A stretch of 64,000 bases of DNA. Origin: UBA6197 sp047638075. Lineage in GTDB: Bacteria > Pseudomonadota > Alphaproteobacteria > Rhodobacterales > Rhodobacteraceae. The stretch covers positions 1-64,000 of the forward strand of contig NZ_JBLJBV010000099.1 in assembly GCF_047638075.1 (NCBI RefSeq). Reading direction: 5' to 3'. This document shows positions 27,358 to 35,796 of the stretch, one piece after another. The translations under genes and the position numbers were made by a program. The notes under the pieces were generated by a model. That model had not been told where the DNA came from and did no database searches. It saw nothing but the letters and a program-made list of their open reading frames with translations. Position 1 is the first letter of the stretch. Each line of letters starts with the position of its first letter.

Positions 27358-29076
27358 ATGCCGCAATCCCTGAACCGGAATCGCAATCTTTACGGCCAAG
27401 CAATGCACCAGTTGAACTGGACTTTTGCGCAGGTCTGGGTGTTTAGCGCCATCATCAACGTGTTGATGCTGACCGGCCCAATATACATGCTGCAGGTCTA
27501 TGACCGCGTCCTGTCCAGCGGGTCTGTGGCAACCCTGCAAGGGTTGTTCATCATTGCCTTTGTTCTTTATATCTTTCTTGGGGTCTACGAATTTCTGCGC
27601 GCGCGGATTTTATCGCGCGCGGGGTATCGGCTGGATGCAACACTGGGCGACAAGGCCGTCAACTTCTGGCTTCGCACGGGCGTTGTGCGCGACCGCGACG
27701 GGCACAATCCGGTGCGCGATCTTGATATGGTGCGCGGTTTTCTATCAAGCCCAGCAGTTCTGGGCCTGTTTGATCTGCCTTGGATCCCGTTATTTCTGGG
27801 CGTGGTGTTCTTTATCCACCCATGGCTTGGATACCTGACCATCGTGGGCGCGGGTGTGGTGGCCGTTGTTGCACTGATCAACCAGCGCATTACCCGCCAG
27901 CCCATTGCCGAATCCATGGCGATGGATTCTGCTGAACGAGCCTTCATCGAGCGCAGCCGCCGCAACGCCGAATCCGTGTTTGCCCTTGGGATGCAGGACA
28001 AGGTCGTTAGCCGGTGGCGCATGCTGCATTCTCTCGCGTTACGGAAATCTCAGCAGGGTGGCGATAGATCCGAGGGAATATCGGCATTTTCCAAAGCTTT
28101 TCGTCTGTTGCTGCAATCCGCTCTGCTGACGTTGGGCGCATACCTGGCCATCCGCCAAGAGGTATCACCAGGGGCAATCATCGCAACCTCGATCATCGCC
28201 GGGCGTGCGTTGGCACCTGTAGACCAGGTAATCGGTAACTGGCGCTCGATCGGACGCGCGCGCGAAGCAAACCGCCGCCTGCGCGAGGCTTTTGCACTGA
28301 TACCTGCTGAACGCGCGCTTGTGCGCCTTCCTGAACCAAAGGGCGACTTTCAGGTGTCTCGACTAACCAAGATGGCACCCGCCCGTGCGAGTGGTGCTGA
28401 GCGGACAAAAATCCTTGATCGGATAAATTTCTCGCTTGAGCCGGGTGATGGGTTGGGCGTGATCGGCACCAGTGCAGCAGGTAAATCCAGTCTTGCAAAG
28501 GTGTTGGTCGGTGTCTGGAAACCAGACCTTGGCGAGGTTCGCCTGGATGGTGCCACCCTTGATCAATGGCACCCAGAGGATCTGGGCCGACACGTCGGAT
28601 ATCTGCCACAGTCGGTAGAAATGCTGCCAGGCACCATTGCTGAAAACATCGCCCGGTTTGACCCCAAGGCCAAAGACCGTGACATCATCGAGGCGGCAAC
28701 AATCGCCGGTATCCACGAAATGATCCTGACCCTGCCCGAGGGTTACGGCGCCCGCATTGGCAACATCGATCAGCCGCTATCAGGCGGGCAAATCCAGCGG
28801 ATCGGGCTTGCCCGGGCCATCTACGGGATGCCGCGATTGGTAGTACTGGATGAACCGAACTCGAATCTGGACAGTGACGGTGATGACGCCCTTTCCGAGG
28901 CGATCAAGATGTTGCGTGATCGTGGCTGTGTGGTGATTGTGATGGCCCACCGGCCAAGTGCGATTGCATCGGTGAACAAGGTAATGATCCTGCACAAGGG
29001 CGCAGTGGCGCGCTTCGGTGAGAAAGACGAAATCATGCGCCAGGCCATGCGCCCGACATCACAGAAGGCCGGATGA
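27358..29076 (+). CDS. Type I secretion system ABC permease/ATPase (PrtD-like)
   Basis: A 572-residue inner-membrane exporter: membrane domain about residues 15-300 with helices such as IINVLMLTGPIYMLQVYDRV and IIAFVLYIFLGVYEFL; nucleotide-binding domain with Walker A GTSAAGKSS, signature LSGGQIQR and Walker B LVVLDEPNSNLD. No N-terminal C39 peptidase domain, so it handles RTX/adhesin-type substrates rather than bacteriocins. The ATG at 27358 follows AGGAAACCA. The adaptor gene overlaps its stop by 4 bp. The probable substrate is the giant repeat protein nearby. Confidence 0.9.
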   Translation: MPQSLNRNRNLYGQAMHQLNWTFAQVWVFSAIINVLMLTGPIYMLQVYDRVLSSGSVATLQGLFIIAFVLYIFLGVYEFLRARILSRAGYRLDATLGDKAVNFWLRTGVVRDRDGHNPVRDLDMVRGFLSSPAVLGLFDLPWIPLFLGVVFFIHPWLGYLTIVGAGVVAVVALINQRITRQPIAESMAMDSAERAFIERSRRNAESVFALGMQDKVVSRWRMLHSLALRKSQQGGDRSEGISAFSKAFRLLLQSALLTLGAYLAIRQEVSPGAIIATSIIAGRALAPVDQVIGNWRSIGRAREANRRLREAFALIPAERALVRLPEPKGDFQVSRLTKMAPARASGAERTKILDRINFSLEPGDGLGVIGTSAAGKSSLAKVLVGVWKPDLGEVRLDGATLDQWHPEDLGRHVGYLPQSVEMLPGTIAENIARFDPKAKDRDIIEAATIAGIHEMILTLPEGYGARIGNIDQPLSGGQIQRIGLARAIYGMPRLVVLDEPNSNLDSDGDDALSEAIKMLRDRGCVVIVMAHRPSAIASVNKVMILHKGAVARFGEKDEIMRQAMRPTSQKAG

Positions 29077-30395
29077 AAGCAATGGCAGAAACAACTCGAC
29101 AATTGATCGCGCCAAAAACAAACCTGACGGCATCTGTGCGTTTTGGCGCCGTGCTTAGCCTCATCATGATGGCGGTGGTAATTTTCCTGCTGAAAACCAC
29201 GATGATTTCAGGGGCGGTCATTGCCCCCGGTCAGGCCGTGGTGCGCGGCAAACCCAAGGTGGTACAAAGCCTGGACGGCGGGGTGGTGGATGCGATTTAT
29301 GTCAAAGATGGTGACGTTGTAAAAGCAGGTGACATCTTGCTTTCGCTTGACCCAACTTTGCTGCGCGTCAATCTTGATATCTTCCGTAACCGTCTGGCCG
29401 AGGCCGTGGCCCGCGAAGGCAGGCTTGAGGCCGAATATCTTGGTCTTGACACCATCGAAACCCCCAAACCCGTGCCGCAGCTTGGCGGTGCGTCACTTGA
29501 CCGGCACCTTGCCGGCCAGAAAGAGATTTTTGACGCGCGCAAAGACCTTTTGCAAGGTCGGCGGGATCAGCTGGCCGACCGGATCGTTCAGCTTCAAAGC
29601 CAGATCGAGGGCATGCAGGGGCGGATCGATTCAACCAAAGACCAGCTTAGCTATAGTGAACGCGAATTGGAAAGCGCGCGAAAACTGAACGAAAGCGGGC
29701 TTGCCCGCGAAAGCCAGGTTCTTGCGCTTGAACGCAGCAAATCCGGCTTTCTGGGCGAATTGTCGGGCCTCCAGGCTGAACTGTCTGGGATTAGGAACTC
29801 GATTGGCGATGCAGAAATGGAGGTTCTTCAGGCTGAACGCCAATTCAAGGAAGACGTCGTAACCCAACTACGCGAAGCGACCGCCACACGCGAAGAAATG
29901 GTGCTTCAGATCGTCTCAATCGAAAAGCAGCTTGCCCGGATCAAGATAACAGCGCCTTCAGACGGAATTATCCACGAAATGCAGGTTACCACGGTCGGCG
30001 GCGTTGTCCCGCCCGAGGCCACGATCATGCAGGTCGTGCCGGTATCTGAGGGTGTGGAATTTGAAATCCGTGTCGATCCGAAATCAATTGATCAGGTTTA
30101 CGTCGGGCAGCGTGCCCGGGTTGTATTCCCGGCATTCGATATGCGCACCACGCCCGAGATTTTCGGCACCCTCGCAATGATCCCCCCCAGCACGGTGGCG
30201 GATCCGATCACCGGGCAGGCATATTTCCGTGTCGGGTTAAGCGTTCCACCAGAAGAGCTGTCGAAACTCGGCGCAGTCGATTTGATTCCCGGCATGCCAG
30301 TCGAGGCATTTCTTCAGGCAAGCGAGAGGTCGATCCTCAGCTATCTCACCAAACCGCTGACGGACCAATTACGTCACGCCTTTCGCGATGACTGA
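29073..30395 (+). CDS. Type I secretion periplasmic adaptor (HlyD/PrtE family)
   Basis: A 440-residue membrane-fusion protein: one N-terminal transmembrane helix (about 27-50, LSLIMMAVVIFLLKTTM), a biotinyl/lipoyl-like half motif (VVQSLDGGVVDAIYVKDGDVV), a long coiled-coil region (about 120-280), and the closing IKITAPSDGIIHEMQVTTVG followed by the beta-barrel domain. It would bridge the inner-membrane ABC exporter to a TolC-like outer-membrane channel. Its ATG overlaps the stop of the exporter gene. No intact TolC gene follows. Confidence 0.9.
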   Translation: MKAMAETTRQLIAPKTNLTASVRFGAVLSLIMMAVVIFLLKTTMISGAVIAPGQAVVRGKPKVVQSLDGGVVDAIYVKDGDVVKAGDILLSLDPTLLRVNLDIFRNRLAEAVAREGRLEAEYLGLDTIETPKPVPQLGGASLDRHLAGQKEIFDARKDLLQGRRDQLADRIVQLQSQIEGMQGRIDSTKDQLSYSERELESARKLNESGLARESQVLALERSKSGFLGELSGLQAELSGIRNSIGDAEMEVLQAERQFKEDVVTQLREATATREEMVLQIVSIEKQLARIKITAPSDGIIHEMQVTTVGGVVPPEATIMQVVPVSEGVEFEIRVDPKSIDQVYVGQRARVVFPAFDMRTTPEIFGTLAMIPPSTVADPITGQAYFRVGLSVPPEELSKLGAVDLIPGMPVEAFLQASERSILSYLTKPLTDQLRHAFRDD

Positions 30396-30972
30396 AACCA
30401 GTGCCAGCGCTTTAGCTACTATTCAAGAGTAAGGCAGAAACGGCACATATTCGCCAGGCGTTGTGCGAACGCTTTTCTGGCGCCGGTTTTGGATGCGTAC
30501 TTCTGCGGGGAATTTCTGGCCTTGAGACACCCCGTTAAGCAGGATTAACAAGGGTACGCGTTTGGATGGCAGAAAGACGCGGCACTTAGTGCGTCCGGGG
30601 GAGCGGCTTTGGCGTTTTATCATCAGTTAACGCGCATATCGACCTAAACTACCATCAACAGGCAAGTCGAATCCGGCGAGGTGAAATCGCACCGCGTCAC
30701 GCCAGACGCTGGAACTAACGCAAGCCTTGTTCGCGCAGCAATCAGCCACCAGACTGGACTTGACCGCATCAGAACGCAACCGCGCAGCACGCTGCGTGCA
30801 TCCATAGGCATTCCGGCAGATCAGATGCGAAATCGCCCTGATATCCGCCGTTCTGGAGGCCGCATGATCTACCGTGGTGGCTGATTTAAGCGTGGCTGAC
30901 AAAAGCCGCCAAAACCCGCGCAACTGAACATCAGCCTTGGGCACGGAGTTTCGAAACAGCGGCACCGGCCAC
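30396..30972. other. Gene-poor region after the type I secretion operon
   Basis: Roughly 580 bp with no intact gene on either strand. Its right half contains traces of a TolC/NodT-like outer-membrane factor (listed separately). The left half (30396-30680) shows nothing I recognise. Confidence 0.5.
30685..30884 (+). pseudogene. Decayed outer-membrane factor (TolC/NodT-like) remnant
   Basis: Two motifs of outer-membrane efflux/secretion factors appear in different frames. Frame 1 (30697-30789) reads SRQTLELTQALFAQQSATRL followed by DLTASERNRAA, resembling the helix with LDL-x-x-AE. Frame 2 (30807-30860) reads GIPADQMRNRPDIRRSGG, resembling the family hallmark GLPSDLLRRRPDIRAAE. Intact proteins have about 60 residues between these motifs; here there are about six, with a stop at 30805 in the first frame and 30882 in the second. 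It looks like a small relic with an internal deletion and a frameshift, just downstream of the adaptor gene. No start, signal peptide or barrel end is seen. Confidence 0.45.
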
Positions 30973-31656
30973 TCAGTAACCGGTGCAGCGAAAAATCACT
31001 AGTATGGTCCGAAACAGGATTTTCATGTCAGTCATGAACGACAGGTTCTTATTATACTCTGAGTCAAAACGGGCGCGGGAAGCAAAGGAAGACGCGTTGC
31101 GATCTGACACCTGCCACGAGCCGGTGATGCCGGGGCGCAACCGAAAGTAATCATTTCCCGGATACATCGAACGCTGCTCTACCAACATCGGGCGCGGGCC
31201 AATCACTGACATCTCGCCTTTCAGAACGTTCCAAAACTGGGGCAGCTCGTCCAGGGACGATTTGCGGCAGAATGCACCATAGGCGGTGATCCGTGGATCA
31301 TCTTTCAGTTTCTGGGTGGTTTCCCACTCGATCCGGGCTTCGGGATTTTTCTCAAGATGCACTTTCAGTTTCGCGTCAGCGTCGGGCACCATTGTGCGGA
31401 TCTTCTTCAGCTGAAAAACACCACCGCTTTTTCCAAGCCTGGGCTGGCTGAAAAAGGGTGAAATGCCCTTGGCCGCCATCAGCAACGCAACCCCGGCGAT
31501 AAGCAAAAGTGCCACCGGACCGATCAGGATCGTGAAAAAGATGTCAAATGCTCGCTTGCCGTATACGCGATAAAATCCGCGCTTCACCCGTACGTCGTCA
31601 TGAGAAGTGCTGACAACGCTTTCCATGTGGGCAAATCTGTCCAAGTGTATGGTCAT
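30973..31656 (-). CDS. Sugar transferase (ExoY/WcaJ-type undecaprenyl-phosphate glycosyl-1-phosphate transferase)
   Basis: A 227-residue initiating enzyme for exopolysaccharide: transfers a sugar phosphate from a nucleotide sugar to undecaprenyl phosphate at the inner membrane. One hydrophobic segment (about 35-60) precedes the conserved catalytic core with FFSQPRLGKSGGVFQLKKIR, RKSSLDELPQFWNVLKGEMS and VIGPRPMLVEQRSMYPG, followed by LRPGITGSWQVSDRN. The start at 31656 has GAGGTG five bases upstream. It is transcribed away from the EPS export genes, separated by a 430-bp gap. Confidence 0.9.
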   Translation of the reverse strand: MTIHLDRFAHMESVVSTSHDDVRVKRGFYRVYGKRAFDIFFTILIGPVALLLIAGVALLMAAKGISPFFSQPRLGKSGGVFQLKKIRTMVPDADAKLKVHLEKNPEARIEWETTQKLKDDPRITAYGAFCRKSSLDELPQFWNVLKGEMSVIGPRPMLVEQRSMYPGNDYFRLRPGITGSWQVSDRNASSFASRARFDSEYNKNLSFMTDMKILFRTILVIFRCTGY

Positions 31657-32085
31657 CTCACACCTCGAGTTTCATAACCTGGTTTCTAATCAATCTAGTC
31701 CGCCTTTTTACGGCAGATATTACTGGCAAATTCAAAACGACTTAACGTACTCAAATTGTTAACCTTCACGGTTCCTGATCGTAGCAAGGGCGCCTAACCA
31801 AAGTAAACTATACCATAAGGTCAGGGTTGCGTCACATTGCGCTAAATATCTGTTTCCATGAGGATTTTTGGTGGTCCGGTATGAAATTCCATACCTTTGG
31901 GACTGATTCCGACGCGATCTATCCCGCAGCAAAGCTTGCAAAAATACAATTATCTGAGAGCAAAGTCACTTTATTGACTTATTTTGTTAATAGATAATCG
32001 AAGGGTGTATAGAATCGCTATCTTCTCGTTTGCGATCCATAATACAGCTTTTGGTTGTTTTATCCGTCTTAAAAACAACCGAAAG
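31657..32085. other. AT-rich intergenic region in the EPS locus
   Basis: About 430 bp between two minus-strand genes. It includes a long hairpin at its right end next to the kinase stop codon, an imperfect palindrome GGTATG-AAATTC-CATACC (31878-31895), and AAGTCA-CTTTAT-TGACTT (31963-31980) nested within ATTATCT/AGATAAT arms (31949-31998). It must carry the promoter of the sugar transferase gene. No gene is recognisable. Confidence 0.5.
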
Positions 32086-32087
32086 CT
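32046..32087 (-). terminator. Long hairpin at the end of the tyrosine-kinase gene
   Basis: A 16-bp stem (32046-32061 pairing with 32072-32087, one G-T pair) around a 10-nt loop, starting within the stop codon of the kinase gene. The arms are AGCTTTTGGTTGTTTT and AAAACAACCGAAAGCT. There is no clean U run after it, so it may be a transcript-end stabiliser rather than a classic terminator. Confidence 0.5.
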
Positions 32088-32916
32088 ATTCATAGTAATC
32101 GTAGTTATGGTCGTTTTCCGGGTAACGACACTTGTTTAGCACAACACCCAGAACGTTTGTTTGCGCGGCAAGATCCCGCTCACATATATCCACTTCCTTG
32201 GTCGTCGTGCTCTCAGCGGCCGCAACCAGTAGCACACAATCAACATTACCGACAAAGGCCAGGACATCGTCGGTTGCCAACATGGGTGGCATGTCGAAAA
32301 TTGTCAGCGAAACATCAAGGCGGCGTTCCAAATCATTCAGCACAGCATGCGCGGTGTCGCTTTGAAGTAACTCGGACGGCGCGCGTATGGGCGCCTCACA
32401 AAGGCCGACGGCAAGGTTTGAACCATACCGTCGCATATGCACCAACGGGTCTGCCCTGCCCTCCAGCGCCTTGGAAAATTGCAACCCCTCCCGTTCAATC
32501 CCCAGCGTTCGGGCCAAAGCAGGGCGGCGCATATCCATATCAATCATAAGGGTGCGGATGTCAGATTGTCGCGCCAGACTGAAGGCCAAGTTGGCGCAAA
32601 CCGTGGTCTTTCCACAGGCGCCCCCCGGCGAAGTGACAGCCAGACGACGCCAATTATTGGCCCGCATTTGCTGCAACACCTTGGTGCGCAACATATCAAA
32701 CGGAGTCGATTCACCGCCACCTGCAAAAGTCAGCACCCGGTTACGGCGCATGACGTCCGGTTGGGGAACAAACTCTGGGATGCCCGCCCAAGCGTCGAGG
32801 GTCAGCGACTCGGGCAACTGGTGTGGCTGCGCGGCAATCGGGACAGCCTGTCCCTTGGGCCGGTCATCTTTGCGACGCGCCCTTGCCTTGTCAATTGCGG
32901 ATTGTAAACGTTCCAT
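32086..32916 (-). CDS. CpsD/CapB-type tyrosine-protein kinase (EPS)
   Basis: A 276-residue bacterial tyrosine kinase/ParA-like ATPase that regulates polysaccharide polymerisation with a chain-length partner. The Walker A is SPGGACGKTTVCANLAFSL and the Walker A' is LMIDMDMRRPALA; Walker B is TIFDMPPML. The C-terminus ends in a small tyrosine cluster (YDYYE), the usual autophosphorylation site. The partner chain-length protein is encoded 65 bp upstream as a separate gene, the split arrangement typical of exosortase-associated EPS loci. Confidence 0.85.
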   Translation of the reverse strand: MERLQSAIDKARARRKDDRPKGQAVPIAAQPHQLPESLTLDAWAGIPEFVPQPDVMRRNRVLTFAGGGESTPFDMLRTKVLQQMRANNWRRLAVTSPGGACGKTTVCANLAFSLARQSDIRTLMIDMDMRRPALARTLGIEREGLQFSKALEGRADPLVHMRRYGSNLAVGLCEAPIRAPSELLQSDTAHAVLNDLERRLDVSLTIFDMPPMLATDDVLAFVGNVDCVLLVAAAESTTTKEVDICERDLAAQTNVLGVVLNKCRYPENDHNYDYYE

Positions 32917-32981
32917 TACTGCATTCTCTGCTGATTAGATCTGCTTCAATTTGGTCATCCGCTACGCGCTGGACCGAGAAA

Positions 32982-34511
32982 TTACCCGAGTCCGATCTTG
33001 CCTAAAATCCGCTCGAAAAGAGTATCCAGCGGCAGGTAGTACATATGCACCGCATAGATTGCCAGTGACAGCGCCACCGCAGCGCCCACGGCAACGAAAA
33101 CCAGGGTCGAACGACGGCTCCGTGTCTCGTGGTCAGTCTTGACATAAGGCAGGGTCACCAGCGGGGTGATCGTCAGAGCCTTCACCATGTCGGAAGGGCG
33201 GCGAATGGCACGGTTCATCAGTTCCAGCAAAACGACCAAACCCAGCCCAAGAACGCTTCCCCCCAACACGCCGCCCAGCGCGATCAATTTACGGTTCGGG
33301 CTGAAAGGTTCTATCGGCAGGACGGGCTGTTCGACAACACTGATACGCTGCCCTCTTGACAGCGCCTCGATGCGTTCACCGGTCTGGGCCGCCGCAAGAC
33401 GCTGAACCGCCTCGGCGTATTGACCACGCGTAATACTGTTTTCCCGCTCCAACTCTGACAGGCGCGCCGCATTCGCAGGGGTTTGCGCTATCGACGCCTG
33501 AAGTAGCGCGATTTGCTGCGTTACCTGTTTCTTTTCATCAGAGATATAGGCGAGTTCGCCATCAACCTGGGCCATCTGGGTATCATAGATCGTCGGGCCG
33601 GTGCCGCTGTCAGAGCTAGCGCCGGATTTACTGGCCACGGCGGCTTCCAATGCGGCAACCTGCGCCTTCAAGGCGCGGATCCGCGGGTTTTGATCAGAAT
33701 AGACCAACTGCGCACTATCCAACTGCGCTCTCATCGCCTGCAACTGGCGCTGCTCGGGGGTTTGCGGGGCAGTAAGGTCATCTACCCGGCCCGTGCGTTC
33801 GTAAAGATCAACCAAACGGCGGCGTCGATCTGTCTGCGCGGCTTCTTCGCGTTGCAACTGCACCAGCCGCTCTTGCAGGGCAGATTGTTGCGACCGGCGA
33901 AACTCCAGGCTGTCGGGCAAGCTGTCCTGATTTTGGGTGCGAAATGCCAAAAGCACAGCCTCCTGACGATCCAGATCGGCGCCAAGCCGGTTAACTTCCT
34001 GCTGGAAAAAATCAAGCGTTTGCGCCGCACGCCCCGTCCGCATCGAGACGTTTTGTTGCAAGAGGATATTCACCAGCTCGTTGGCCACCTGAAACGCCTG
34101 GTTTGCGGTACGCCCGTTGAAGGCGATGCTGATCGTTGGAACGTCATTCTTGCCGGTGCGGCTGACAATCTCTACGCGGTTTCGCATATCACTGACAATG
34201 TCTGCTGCATTCATGTTCGGTGTACTGCTGTAGATCGAGAATTTATTGGCAAGTTCCAGCAGGTTGGGGCGCGTCAATAACTGCTGCTCCAGTATCTTGA
34301 GCTGTTCCGCCGCGCCAGTCCGCACCGTCGAAGGGGCCAGTTCATTTGGAATTTGCGCGTCTTCAAACAACAGCAGCGCGCTGGCCCGGTATTTCTCTGG
34401 CAGAATAACAGCCACCGCTATGCCGATGACCGAAACGGTAACGGCCACGAGCAAGAACCACGGCAGTCGGCGCGCGAAAATCGACAAAAGAAATTTCGGA
34501 TCAATGCTCAT
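32982..34511 (-). CDS. Polysaccharide chain-length determinant (Wzz/GumC family)
   Basis: A 509-residue inner-membrane protein with one N-terminal helix (about 15-40, WFLLVAVTVSVIGIAVAVIL) and one near residue 425, another near the C-terminus (LVFVAVGAAVALSLAIYAV), and a long periplasmic coiled coil. The region before the penultimate helix has VVEQPVLPIEPFSPNRKLI, the proline-rich Wzz motif. The ATG at 34511 overlaps the end of the ATPase gene by 11 bp; the frame is open further but runs into that gene. It works with the tyrosine kinase that follows. Confidence 0.85.
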   Translation of the reverse strand: MSIDPKFLLSIFARRLPWFLLVAVTVSVIGIAVAVILPEKYRASALLLFEDAQIPNELAPSTVRTGAAEQLKILEQQLLTRPNLLELANKFSIYSSTPNMNAADIVSDMRNRVEIVSRTGKNDVPTISIAFNGRTANQAFQVANELVNILLQQNVSMRTGRAAQTLDFFQQEVNRLGADLDRQEAVLLAFRTQNQDSLPDSLEFRRSQQSALQERLVQLQREEAAQTDRRRRLVDLYERTGRVDDLTAPQTPEQRQLQAMRAQLDSAQLVYSDQNPRIRALKAQVAALEAAVASKSGASSDSGTGPTIYDTQMAQVDGELAYISDEKKQVTQQIALLQASIAQTPANAARLSELERENSITRGQYAEAVQRLAAAQTGERIEALSRGQRISVVEQPVLPIEPFSPNRKLIALGGVLGGSVLGLGLVVLLELMNRAIRRPSDMVKALTITPLVTLPYVKTDHETRSRRSTLVFVAVGAAVALSLAIYAVHMYYLPLDTLFERILGKIGLG

Positions 34512-35367
34512 CGGTCTGTTCTCGCAAATTTGTGGCGCCACTAGCAAAAAATACGCCATCATCCAACACCTGTTGAACGAGGGACTCTGTCACACGTTTG
34601 CGATTTGCCGTGAACGCATAGACCATTGATAAATCGCATAACTGGTTCACCAATCGCGGCACACCACCCGTGGCCTTGTGGATCAGCGCACACGCCTTGA
34701 CCCCAAAAATACGCGTCGTTGCGCCCGCAACCCGCAATCGATGGCTGATATAGGTCTCGACCGTCGGTGCGTCCATTGCGGTCAAATGGAATGCGGCCGC
34801 AACGCGCTGCGCGAACTGGGTCAGATCAGGACGCAACACCAAATCGCGCAATTCGGGCTGGCCAACCAAAACAAGCTGCAACAATTCGTCGCTGTTGGCG
34901 TTGATATTGGTGAACATCCGCAATTCTTCAAGCGATTCACGGCTAAGATTTTGCGCTTCGTCAAAGATCAGCACCGTGTGGCGCCCCTGAGCATATTCCT
35001 CGACAAGAAATGCCTGAAACTGATGGAACAGATCTACATAGGTTGCCGCAGGTTCGGTCTTTTGCGATAATGCATGCAAAATCCAGCGTAGCAACTCACC
35101 CCGATCACCATGCGCGTTCGAAATCAGGCCCACCGTCACATCGCGCTCCAAATGGGTCAAAAGATAGTGCAGCAGGGTCGTTTTGCCCGCCCCTACCTCG
35201 CCCGTGATCAGCGTGATCGGGGCATGGGTAATCAGCCCATATTCCAAAATCGTGTAAGCCCGCCGATGCGCGCCGGACCAAAACAGAAATTCAGGATTGG
35301 GAACCAATGTAAAAGGGCGCTGCGAGAGCCCGAAATGCTCTGTATAGATGTCAACATAACTGGACAT
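34501..35367 (-). CDS. ExeA-like AAA ATPase (exosortase/EPS-associated)
   Basis: A 288-residue ATPase of the group found in exosortase-linked EPS loci. The N-terminus YTEHFGLSQRPFTLVPNPEF is diagnostic; Walker A is TGEVGAGKTTLLHYLL, Walker B is VLIFDEAQNLSRES, and the sensor region reads LVGQPELRDLV. Its function in export is not established; it lies first in a minus-strand operon with the chain-length protein and kinase, divergent from the TPR lipoprotein and export genes. Confidence 0.85.
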   Translation of the reverse strand: MSSYVDIYTEHFGLSQRPFTLVPNPEFLFWSGAHRRAYTILEYGLITHAPITLITGEVGAGKTTLLHYLLTHLERDVTVGLISNAHGDRGELLRWILHALSQKTEPAATYVDLFHQFQAFLVEEYAQGRHTVLIFDEAQNLSRESLEELRMFTNINANSDELLQLVLVGQPELRDLVLRPDLTQFAQRVAAAFHLTAMDAPTVETYISHRLRVAGATTRIFGVKACALIHKATGGVPRLVNQLCDLSMVYAFTANRKRVTESLVQQVLDDGVFFASGATNLREQTDEH

Positions 35368-35796
35368 TTCTCTAGAAAACCGCCTGCATTATCGCATTGC
35401 TTCGCTTGGCGCGATTTTTGCTAACCTCTTGTGACACATCAATTACAACTCACCCCTCAATCAACGCCCTAACACACCCGGGACTGCCCCCCGATCGTGA
35501 CATTGAACCGCGCACAAGGTTCAAGAACGTCATACTTCGGCTTGTGCCAGCGAATCACGAGAATGCATACCCTACATGTAATCTTTGCGGCTTTCTGTCA
35601 CGATCTGGCTATGCCAGCACATTGTGCAGTCACGTTATAGACAATAGCCGTTGGTTTCGATGAACTATGCGGATATTGGGTACAGTCGTTCAAATGCATT
35701 ATCAAAATCAGCTTCAACCCCACAATCGTCACTTGGCGGCGTCGAATCACACAAGTAGCCTTGGCGACACGACTTTATGAACCAGAGGAATCAGTA
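35368..35796. other. Divergent promoter region of the EPS locus
   Basis: About 430 bp between the ATPase operon (minus) and the TPR lipoprotein operon (plus). A weak FNR/CRP-like sequence TTGTGACACATCAA is at 35429-35442. No gene is recognisable in it. Confidence 0.5.

Noticed and set aside
30627..30965. Minus-strand 112-codon frame after the type I secretion genes
   Set aside because: No recognisable domain, and it is antisense to the outer-membrane factor remnant.
35429..35442. FNR-like site TTGTGACACATCAA
   Set aside because: Only one half matches well and nothing in the EPS genes requires oxygen control; noted within the intergenic entry only.
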